From contig JANYAL010000105.1 of the NCBI GenBank assembly GCA_025361325.1, forward strand, positions 1 to 8,193: a stretch of DNA of 8,193 nt, given 5' to 3'. The position numbers were made by a program, and so were the translations under genes. The notes under the pieces were generated by a model. It was given only the letters and a program-made list of their open reading frames with translations. It ran no database searches and had not been told where the DNA came from. Shown here piece by piece: positions 1-5,821 of the stretch. This DNA comes from Bacteroidota bacterium (lineage in GTDB: Bacteria > Bacteroidota > Bacteroidia > Chitinophagales > Chitinophagaceae). The stretch's first letter is position 1, and each line of letters opens with the position of its first letter.

Positions 1-2153
1 TTAAGGTATGAGGTTACAAGCGCACCCGGAAGGTTTCCGGCAGAATTGGAGTAGAAGAATACATTTATGCCGGTAGGTGTTCCGCCGGAAGTAGCCAACC
101 CTTGAGCTGTCAAAGAAGTGATAGTCCATACGGAACCGCCAGGAACCGTAAAGTCATCCCCGCCCTGGCAGTTGAAAGCAGTAAATGCTGCTTCAAACTG
201 TTGAGAGGCAAATCCATCCGGAAGCGCACCGCCGAAGACCTGCGAATACAGAACGCCCGGAGGCGATACAGTTCCGAAGCTGGCCGTCAATAGAGTTGGA
301 TCACCGGCACAAAGCGGTGCATCAGGATTAGCTGCTATTAATACAGATGGTATGGTTCCCGCACCAACTGTTATGGTTGGTGTGCCTGCGTTACCGGTTC
401 CGGCTACACAGGTACCTGAAGGATAAACAGTGACCAAATTATAGGTAGTGGTAACGACAGGTGTAACCGGAATATTATCACCGCTGGTATAACCCGCAAC
501 CGTAAAATTAGCACCAACAGATGGGTGTATTGTTACATCATACGTGGGAGATGCACCGCCGGATATATCTACTTTCAGGTTGGCCACAGATCCTACGCAG
601 GTAGTAACAGGGCCGGGACTGAAGGTCTGGTATAGTACATCATCCACACCAATCATGAAACCATTGGGTCCGCCTGGTCCTGAGTTTGCAAGAAAGTACC
701 GGAAGGCAAGACGGCCAGATACACCAGTAGCCGGCAAACCAGATAGGGTGACCGTATACTGAGTCCATGCAGTCGGGTATCCGGCTGGATTTAAACTTGG
801 ATTGATATCAAGTAATAAGGTCTGGAAGTCGCCCACACTAAATTCTGTATTACCCACATTGGTGCTGGTACCATTTGTGCTCATCCTAACCTGCATTCTT
901 TCCGGTACAGCTATAAAACATCTTGTATAGAAAGAGAATTGATCCCCGTTGCGTAAATTCACCGAAGGTGTAAATAACCAGTTGCTAAGTGTGGCAACGC
1001 CTGAACCGCTCAAGTAGGTAGCTCCTCTGAAGTCAGCGCCTGAATTCGGCGGGAAAGTTCCGGCTGTTGTACCCTGGAACCAATCGGAAAAAGTACCAGT
1101 GCCTAATGGGTTACTCAAATTCTGCTGAGCCCAGTTGGCAGGTAAAGCGGGGTTGTCAAAGCTTTCATTGATTAATGTAGTAGCTATAGGTGTACCGGCA
1201 ACCTGGCTCAATATGGAAGAAGTGGGTGGCACGATTGGAGTACAGGGTAGCCCCGTAACGACGAGTGTATAATGCAGACAGGGAGCACTGATCTGTGTCA
1301 TGTTAATGGTTAACACGCCCCCCGCGGGAACAGTAACGGACATGGAAAGCGGAGTACCTCCGGCATTTGAGCTTGATCCGCCATCACCCAGGTAGTTGGT
1401 GCAGATATTGGTCGGGACAAAACAACCCAGGTAGGCCGTAGCTATACAGTCGCCCGAAGCTCCATCCGATACATAAGATATCGTTACACATTGTGAAGCG
1501 CCGGTGGTGTTCTTAAGGGTATACAGGTCATAAAAAAATGGCCCTGCGCCCAGCGGCCCGGGACAGGTCTTTGGAGCGGCACAGGATGATGCGACGGCAT
1601 TTCTCCCAATACGGCCGTTGGTTAATACACCATGTCCTGCAACCAGGCTACCGGTATAGGTACATACATCAGTAGGATTGTTGGGGCCTATCTGGTTCTG
1701 TTTGCCGGTGCCTTTTGTTTTATTGGCCGGAATGTCAACAAATCCCGGTACATCATTGGAGCCATTGGGGTTTTCCACCAATGATCCCTGCCTGGTGATG
1801 GTATTCGTTTGAGTTGGCTGGAGCGTAGTGACCGGCTTGTTGGGAACAGTCACGATCTTATTGGCATCAAGAACCCGGATGGTACTTGTCTGGTTGGCAG
1901 TACCCGGGGTTACGCCCTTCCCCCATTTTGTAACTTGTATATTATTGTTTGATGCACTAACAGGTGCCTGTCTGGAATTCACTGATTTAGTAGGCGTCAG
2001 TAAAGTATTGTTCACACCGACTTTTAAGGTAGCCGGGTTTTCAGTCTGTTTCTGTGCAAACGATACCTGAAATGAAATACCCATAACAAGGATCGTCAGA
2101 AACGATTTGAGCATAAACACCTTAAAATCTTTTAAAGTAGTTGTTCTTTGCAT
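1..2153 (-). CDS. Large secreted multidomain adhesin-like protein, N-terminal part (C-terminus outside window)
   Basis: The minus-strand frame starting at 2153 has no stop down to the window edge, giving 717 codons of an incomplete protein. Residues 1-33 form a signal peptide (hydrophobic core LKSFLTILVMGISF, predicted cleavage in SFA|QKQ). Residues 34 to about 160 are a Thr/Asn/Pro-rich linker. About 164-305 is a Cys-rich beta-sandwich module with a YLGDGGSS block and a VPAGGVLTINMT strand. About 327-511 resembles the choice-of-anchor-J/cleaved-adhesin fold: it opens INESFDN, has SNWLFTPSVNL and ends GVDDVLYQTF. About 512-627 is Ig/PKD-like. From about 628 another beta module begins (DDFTVPGGSVWTITSL). 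These modules are typical of Bacteroidota extracellular proteins exported by type IX secretion; the diagnostic C-terminal sorting domain lies outside the window, so that route is inferred. Likely role is surface adhesion or matrix, and no catalytic motif is visible. Start is uncertain: in-frame ATGs also lie at 2177 and 2114, and the latter has an AAGGTG a few bases upstream. Confidence 0.85.
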   Translation of the reverse strand, partial: MQRTTTLKDFKVFMLKSFLTILVMGISFQVSFAQKQTENPATLKVGVNNTLLTPTKSVNSRQAPVSASNNNIQVTKWGKGVTPGTANQTSTIRVLDANKIVTVPNKPVTTLQPTQTNTITRQGSLVENPNGSNDVPGFVDIPANKTKGTGKQNQIGPNNPTDVCTYTGSLVAGHGVLTNGRIGRNAVASSCAAPKTCPGPLGAGPFFYDLYTLKNTTGASQCVTISYVSDGASGDCIATAYLGCFVPTNICTNYLGDGGSSSNAGGTPLSMSVTVPAGGVLTINMTQISAPCLHYTLVVTGLPCTPIVPPTSSILSQVAGTPIATTLINESFDNPALPANWAQQNLSNPLGTGTFSDWFQGTTAGTFPPNSGADFRGATYLSGSGVATLSNWLFTPSVNLRNGDQFSFYTRCFIAVPERMQVRMSTNGTSTNVGNTEFSVGDFQTLLLDINPSLNPAGYPTAWTQYTVTLSGLPATGVSGRLAFRYFLANSGPGGPNGFMIGVDDVLYQTFSPGPVTTCVGSVANLKVDISGGASPTYDVTIHPSVGANFTVAGYTSGDNIPVTPVVTTTYNLVTVYPSGTCVAGTGNAGTPTITVGAGTIPSVLIAANPDAPLCAGDPTLLTASFGTVSPPGVLYSQVFGGALPDGFASQQFEAAFTAFNCQGGDDFTVPGGSVWTITSLTAQGLATSGGTPTGINVFFYSNSAGNLPGALVTSYL

Positions 2154-2243
2154 AAAATTAGTTTTAGTTTTTGGCATGCCAGAGCATGTTTTGGAAATTT
2201 ACAGTACCATGTTATGAAGATAACATTACAAGGCATCAAGAGC

Positions 2244-2277
2244 TAAAGGTAATAACTTTAACTTAAAATTAAACAAA
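2244..2277 (-). promoter_or_regulatory. Candidate Bacteroidota sigma-A promoter for the secreted protein
   Basis: On the minus strand a TTTG (2277-2274) lies 22 bases ahead of TACCTTTA (2251-2244), which differs from the Bacteroidota -7 consensus TAnnTTTG only in the last base. Transcription would begin near 2237, leaving a leader of about 60-85 bases to the ATGs at 2177 or 2153. The surrounding DNA is AT-rich, so a chance match is possible. Confidence 0.35.
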
Positions 2278-2390
2278 TTCATATAATTTTTTAATGGACC
2301 CCTGCAATCAACAATGCGCTGCAGGAAATGCAACTATTTTTTCATACACGAATCATTTTATTAAATAATTACATAATATTTTAAAGGCTA

Positions 2391-2492
2391 ATCCATGTAA
2401 ACTGATTTGCAGGCATTAAACAGGGCGGGCAACACCTCACGAACCTTGTGGTCTGGCTTCGGGGTTTCATTCCCGGCAACAGCATATCCATG
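2391..2492. repeat. GC-rich patch bracketed by a 7-bp direct repeat (possible small inserted element)
   Basis: ATCCATG occurs at 2391-2397 and again at 2486-2492. Between them lies a segment clearly richer in G and C than the A/T-rich DNA on both sides. The segment contains a small CGGG/CCCG hairpin around 2459-2474. On the minus strand it is open in the frame that ends with TAG at 2389-2391, but that frame has no start codon after its upstream stop. The pattern fits a short inserted or interspersed element with a target-site duplication, but a 7-bp repeat can arise by chance. Confidence 0.25.
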
Positions 2493-2678
2493 ATTTTTTT
2501 TACATGAACCGGTAAATTTGTTTTTTCATTTTTTTAAACATTTTGACGAACCCATCTGCCTTTATATGAAGACATTAAACCTTGGGACTTACAACACAAG
2601 AAACAGCCTGTTTATCAATTACCGCCAAACTTTTATACATTGTGATAGGCCCTGCTTCCAAAACCATATGAATCAAGC

Positions 2679-3404
2679 ATGAAGAATTGGCTGTCCTCCT
2701 TCAAAGGATCACGATTTATCAAAGGGCTGCTCTATGCCGGTATCGGGCTATTCACCTACCCGGGCCTGAACATCTACAACAGGATACAGGTGAGGGGTAT
2801 GGCACGACTGCACGGTCTGCCCAAAAGGAATGTGTTGTTCGTAAGCAACCACCAGACCTATTTTGCCGATGTGATCACCTTCCTCCATATCTTCTGTGCG
2901 GTGAAATGGGGCAAGAAAAGGGGACTCGGAATTCCCTACTACCTCATGCTTCCCTTTACCCGTGTGAATTTCGTGGCTGCCGAGGAGACTATGAAGCGCA
3001 GCTGGGTGAGCCGCCTGTTCAGGCGGGCGGGCGCTATTACGGTCCGGCGTACCTGGAATTCGGAAAGCGGGGAATCCAGGCGCGGACTCGACCCCGGCGA
3101 TACCCGAAAGATAACCCAGGCCCTGGAACACAACTGGGTCATCACTTTTCCACAGGGTACCACCACCCCCTTTGCACCCGGCCGTAAGGGAACAGCCTTC
3201 ATAATCCGGCAATGCCGGCCCATCGTGATCCCCGTGGTGATAGATGGCTTCCGCACCGCATTCGACAAAAAAGGACTGAAGCTTAAAAAGCGGGGAACCC
3301 GCCTTTCCGTGAACTTCAAGGAACCACTGGTTATCAATTATGACGACAGTACAGAGAATATACTGGAACAGGTAATGGTGGCAATAGAGCAAATTAAATC
3401 TTAG
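2679..3404 (+). CDS. PlsC/LPLAT-family acyltransferase (lysophospholipid acyltransferase-like)
   Basis: This 241-residue protein matches the glycerophospholipid acyltransferase fold in length and block order. The family transfers an acyl group from acyl-CoA or acyl-ACP to lysophosphatidate or a related acceptor at the inner membrane. Visible blocks: VSNHQTYFADV (His58, Asp64), GAITVRR (118-124), FPQGTTT (157-163) and IVIPVVIDGFR (182-192). Residues about 13-30 are hydrophobic and could bind the membrane. Two catalytic-block positions are unusual: the usual HX4D is HX5D here, and the usual Glu of FPEGT is Gln159. The fold assignment is strong; the exact acceptor is unknown, and ornithine- or sphingolipid-type substrates are also possible. 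The ATG at 2679 is the only one after an in-frame TAG at 2646. An ATG at 2668 is out of frame and stops within four codons. The gene stands alone, convergent with the thioesterase gene 117 bases downstream. A weak AGTACC/GGTACT dyad (3403-3408, 3435-3440) overlaps and follows its stop, but I see no convincing terminator. Confidence 0.88.
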   Translation: MKNWLSSFKGSRFIKGLLYAGIGLFTYPGLNIYNRIQVRGMARLHGLPKRNVLFVSNHQTYFADVITFLHIFCAVKWGKKRGLGIPYYLMLPFTRVNFVAAEETMKRSWVSRLFRRAGAITVRRTWNSESGESRRGLDPGDTRKITQALEHNWVITFPQGTTTPFAPGRKGTAFIIRQCRPIVIPVVIDGFRTAFDKKGLKLKKRGTRLSVNFKEPLVINYDDSTENILEQVMVAIEQIKS

Positions 3405-3521
3405 TACCTGGTTCTTATTTTATAGTTAGTAATTGGTACTTCGTAGTTTCAATGGAATAATGCACGGTATTTTCGCTTTAGATTGAGGGTGAATGCGATG
3501 ATCTGCAATCCAGGAACAAAC

Positions 3522-4034
3522 CTACTCTTTCAAGAATAATGCCCTCAACTCACCCGCATCCTCGGCTTTCATCTTGCCGCCAAGCACCAGGCGAAGCTGC
3601 CGGCGCCTCAATGCCCCGTCAAAAAGCCTTTTCTCTTCCTCCGTTTCGGGAATCAGTTCATTCACTGTTCTGGGTTTTCCGGTGGGATCCAGCGCCACAA
3701 AAGTGTAATAGGCCTCATTGCTTTTATACCTGAACTGCTGGATGGCATCCTCTCCCCAAACATTCAGGTGTATCTCCATACTGCTTTTGAAAGCCCTTGT
3801 GAGTTTGGCCTCAATATGCACCACGTTGCCCAGTTTGATGGGGTTCTCAAAGGAAATATTGTCTACCGATGCCGTCACTACCGGCGCCCCGCAATGTTTC
3901 ATGGCCGCCAGGGCAGCAGCAATATCCATCCAGTACATCAGCCGGCCGCCCATCAGGTTCCCGAAGGTATTGGTGTCATTTGGAAGTACCAGTTCCGTCA
4001 TTTGTACCAGGGAGTCGGAGGCTTTCTTTGTCAT
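3522..4034 (-). CDS. Acyl-CoA thioesterase, hotdog fold (YciA/ACOT type)
   Basis: This 170-residue cytoplasmic enzyme would hydrolyse acyl-CoA to free fatty acid and CoA. It shows the single-hotdog signature of the YciA/ACOT thioesterases: LPNDTNTFGNLMGGRLMYWMD at 17-37 (the Asn residues, the Gly-Gly pair and Asp37 lie where the active-site residues of this family sit), followed by the central helix AAALAAMKHC, then the strand VTASVDNISFENPI (53-66) and GNVVHIEA (69-76). The C-terminal 40 residues are charged and helical (EEEKRLFDGALRRRQLRL). Length fits one hotdog domain, which normally works as a dimer assembled into higher oligomers. Chain-length preference cannot be read from sequence. 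The start ATG at 4034 precedes the conserved SLVQMTELVLPND segment by the expected distance. A TATCTTTA box at 4055-4048 resembles the Bacteroidota -7 element but would leave only about 8 bases of leader, and no matching -33 TTTG is at the right distance. Confidence 0.93.
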   Translation of the reverse strand: MTKKASDSLVQMTELVLPNDTNTFGNLMGGRLMYWMDIAAALAAMKHCGAPVVTASVDNISFENPIKLGNVVHIEAKLTRAFKSSMEIHLNVWGEDAIQQFRYKSNEAYYTFVALDPTGKPRTVNELIPETEEEKRLFDGALRRRQLRLVLGGKMKAEDAGELRALFLKE

Positions 4035-4380
4035 TACTGTTTTTTTGTAAAGATAGAAAGAAAGCAGTGGGGAGAAGCTGCAAGGTATAAGCCTGAAAGA
4101 ATAACTACCAACGATGAGCTTCGGGCCAGGGTTGATCTCAAATAATCAGGGTCCGGTAATAATAAGCAAAACTGCAACGGATAACCATTTTAAAACGTCC
4201 TCACCCAATCCGTTCAAAAGTAGCAGGAAGTTCCTCTTCAGATAATCAGATTTTATACATAACTGAAAACTATGAACCCGCCACACTGAACTAACCACTA
4301 CGCCCCATGACTAAAATCATCATTTAATATTTGGCAGATCGTTCTGCTTGGTCGAATTTCGAAGCACCAATTGCCGATAT
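4035..4380. other. Divergent intergenic region between thioesterase and proline dehydrogenase
   Basis: These 346 bases hold no supportable gene. They contain a 7-bp inverted repeat AACGGAT (4176-4182) / ATCCGTT (4208-4214) with 25 bases between the arms, which could be a weak hairpin or a binding site. Near the proline dehydrogenase start, AATATTTG (4326-4333) matches five of six fixed positions of the TAnnTTTG -7 box, but no TTTG lies about 20 bases upstream of it. The two dyads that follow are listed separately. Confidence 0.6.
4333..4370 (+). promoter_or_regulatory. Two adjacent dyads in the proline dehydrogenase leader
   Basis: GCAGA (4334-4338) and TCTGC (4343-4347) are perfect inverted repeats around a 4-base TCGT loop. 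Directly after them, TTGGT (4348-4352) and ACCAA (4366-4370) enclose the near-palindrome TCGAA-T-TTCGA (4352-4362). The second dyad ends 10 bases before the ATG at 4381. They could fold in the leader RNA or form an operator. No known regulator motif is recognised, and the stems are short. Confidence 0.3.
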
Positions 4381-5616
4381 ATGGATACAACAACAACCCC
4401 TACTATCTCCTTTGAAAATACGGAGATCGCTTTTGCAGCTAAATCCGACAAACAGTTAAAAAAGGCGAATTTTCTTTATGGTATTATGGGCAAGGCCTGG
4501 ATAGTAAAAATGGGCCTGAAGCTCACCCCCCTGGCCATACGCTGGCATATCCCCTTTACCCGCACTTTGATCCGCCGCACCATCTTTCAGCAGTTTGTGG
4601 GTGGCGAAACCCTCCAGGAAACAGCCCGTGTAGCCGATACACTCGCCGGTCACAACGTACAGGTCATCCTGGATTATGGCGTGGAAGGGAAGGAAGGCGA
4701 AGCCAATTTTGAACATGCCCGCGACCAGTTCATCCAGGTCATTGACTACGCCTCCACACAACCAAACATACCCTTTATGAGCGTAAAGGTCACTGGCTTT
4801 GCCCGTTTCGCGCTCCTGGAGAAGGTGGATGCCGCCATGCGTGCCGAAAGCGGCACCCTCATCAAGCGGTACCTGGCCGCTGTTGAAAAACTTACGGCTG
4901 ATGAAAAGACCGAATGGCATAACATACGCACCCGCGTGCACCAGGTATGCGGGAATGGTGCCGCAAAAAAAGTAGGCGTGCTCATTGATGCGGAGGACAG
5001 CTGGATACAGGAACCCATCGACGCACTCACCCTCATCATGATGGATATGTTCAACAAGGATCGGCCCGTGGTGTACAATACCCTGCAGTTGTACCGCCAC
5101 GACAGGCTTTCCTTCCTCAAAGACTCCTATTCGGCGGCAGTAGAACGTGGTTTCATACTCGGGGCCAAACTGGTGCGCGGCGCCTACATGGAAAAGGAAA
5201 GACTGCGCGCTGTACAAATGAACTACCCCTCACCTATACATGCAGATAAGGCAGCCTGCGACCGCGACTACAACGAGGCAGTGGAATTCTGCACCGCGCA
5301 CCTGGATGGTATCGCCCTCATGGTGGCATCGCACAATGAGTACAGCAACCTCTACACGACACAGCTGCTGGATAGAATGGGGCTTCCTCACCACCACGCA
5401 CACGTGCACTTCTCCCAGCTCTACGGCATGAGCGACAATATCACTTTCAACCTGGCCAGGTCGGAGTGTTCCGTCAGTAAATACCTTCCCTTTGGGCCCA
5501 TTAAGGACGTTGTTCCCTACCTCATGCGCCGTGCACAGGAAAACAGTTCCATGTCCGGCCAAACCGGCAAGGAACTGGAATTTATAAGAAAAGAAATGAA
5601 GCGGAGGGGGATCTGA
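4381..5616 (+). CDS. Proline dehydrogenase (monofunctional, FAD-dependent)
   Basis: This 411-residue enzyme oxidises L-proline to delta-1-pyrroline-5-carboxylate using FAD and passes electrons to the quinone pool at the inner membrane. The PRODH barrel motifs appear in order: VILDYGVEG (95-103), SVKVTGFAR (134-142), DAEDSW (203-208), YNTLQLYRHDRL (232-243), KLVRGAYMEKER (263-274), ASHNE (316-320), QLYGMSDNIT (346-355), then KYLPFGPIKDVVPY (367-380) and LMRRAQENSS (381-390). The Arg383-Arg384 pair corresponds to the proline-carboxylate-binding arginines of PutA-type enzymes, and Tyr368 sits where the active-site Tyr is expected. There is no P5C dehydrogenase or DNA-binding domain, so it is not a full PutA. 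At 411 residues it is longer than compact bacterial PRODHs of about 300 residues: residues 1-90 and the stretch 145-198 are extra, giving a eukaryote-like layout. I chose ATG 4381 over an in-frame TTG at 4348, because the added residues look non-coding and the upstream dyads overlap them. A separate P5C dehydrogenase gene must lie elsewhere. Confidence 0.95.
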   Translation: MDTTTTPTISFENTEIAFAAKSDKQLKKANFLYGIMGKAWIVKMGLKLTPLAIRWHIPFTRTLIRRTIFQQFVGGETLQETARVADTLAGHNVQVILDYGVEGKEGEANFEHARDQFIQVIDYASTQPNIPFMSVKVTGFARFALLEKVDAAMRAESGTLIKRYLAAVEKLTADEKTEWHNIRTRVHQVCGNGAAKKVGVLIDAEDSWIQEPIDALTLIMMDMFNKDRPVVYNTLQLYRHDRLSFLKDSYSAAVERGFILGAKLVRGAYMEKERLRAVQMNYPSPIHADKAACDRDYNEAVEFCTAHLDGIALMVASHNEYSNLYTTQLLDRMGLPHHHAHVHFSQLYGMSDNITFNLARSECSVSKYLPFGPIKDVVPYLMRRAQENSSMSGQTGKELEFIRKEMKRRGI

Positions 5617-5648
5617 GGGGGAGGTGCAGGCGGTTGATCTGATAAAAA

Positions 5649-5700
5649 AACTTGATCAAGTTAACAATGCTGTTACAGTCGAAAAGCGATTAACAATTTT
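5649..5700. repeat. 14-bp palindrome and paired TTAACAAT repeats after proline dehydrogenase
   Basis: AACTTGATCAAGTT (5649-5662) is a perfect 14-bp palindrome. TTAACAAT occurs at 5661-5668 and again at 5690-5697, 29 bases apart. Two imperfect hairpins follow: GTTAACA/TGTTAC with one bulge, and GTCGAAAA/TTTTGAC with one bulge. On the plus strand the palindrome has no following T-run, so it is a poor terminator for proline dehydrogenase. On the minus strand it is followed by seven T, but no gene is read that way here. It may be a regulator site ahead of the DUF5916 gene. Confidence 0.3.
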
Positions 5701-5790
5701 GACTACCCCGCTTTATCAAACCGCTCCATCCGTAAACCCATTCAACGCTGTAAACTTCATCAACTTTTTCCCAAATGCAGATTAATCCAT

Positions 5791-5798
5791 TATATTTG
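5791..5798 (+). promoter_or_regulatory. Bacteroidota -7 promoter box for the DUF5916 gene
   Basis: TATATTTG is a perfect match to the TAnnTTTG element. The -33 region (5766-5769) is TTTT rather than TTTG, so the promoter may be of moderate strength or need an activator. Transcription would begin near 5805, about 17 bases before the proposed TTG start at 5822. This also suggests the gene is transcribed separately from proline dehydrogenase. Confidence 0.5.
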
Positions 5799-5821
5799 AT
5801 ACGTACTATTTTACATCGCAT

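Larger units (their letters stand above)
2154..2678. other. Intergenic region between divergent genes, no gene supported
   Basis: These 525 bases separate the divergently transcribed secreted-protein and acyltransferase genes. The DNA is AT-rich, except for a GC-rich patch at about 2411-2483, described separately. A 6-bp inverted repeat CCTGCA/TGCAGG (2301-2306 and 2320-2325) is present, with no gene end nearby that it could terminate. On the acyltransferase side I see only weak promoter resemblance: TTTG at 2517-2520 followed by a poor -7 box ending at 2545, and TACATTGT-like sequence near 2636-2643. No open frame here has a start codon and a recognisable product. Confidence 0.6.

Noticed and set aside
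1..2153. Plus-strand short frames (102-293, 544-762, 1828-2070) as genes
   Set aside because: They lie opposite a continuous minus-strand coding frame with signal peptide and modular domains.
2389..2546. Minus-strand frame in the GC-rich intergenic patch as a small protein gene
   Set aside because: The frame has no start codon between its upstream stop and the patch, and ends within it. It is at most a remnant.
2687..3187. Plus-strand 166-codon open frame inside the acyltransferase
   Set aside because: It is an out-of-frame shadow of the acyltransferase, rich in Arg, Pro and Gly and without domain features.
2748..3392. Minus-strand 214-codon open frame opposite the acyltransferase
   Set aside because: It is fully antisense to a gene with recognisable family motifs, and its own translation has no recognisable domain.
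3403..3440. AGTACC/GGTACT inverted repeat as a bidirectional terminator
   Set aside because: The 6-bp stem has a 26-base loop, overlaps the acyltransferase stop codon and lacks a T-run.
3768..4145. Plus-strand 125-codon open frame over the thioesterase
   Set aside because: It overlaps the hotdog thioesterase on the other strand and has no family resemblance.
4456..5217. Minus-strand 253-codon open frame opposite proline dehydrogenase
   Set aside because: The opposite strand encodes all PRODH motifs in order. This frame is a GC-driven shadow.
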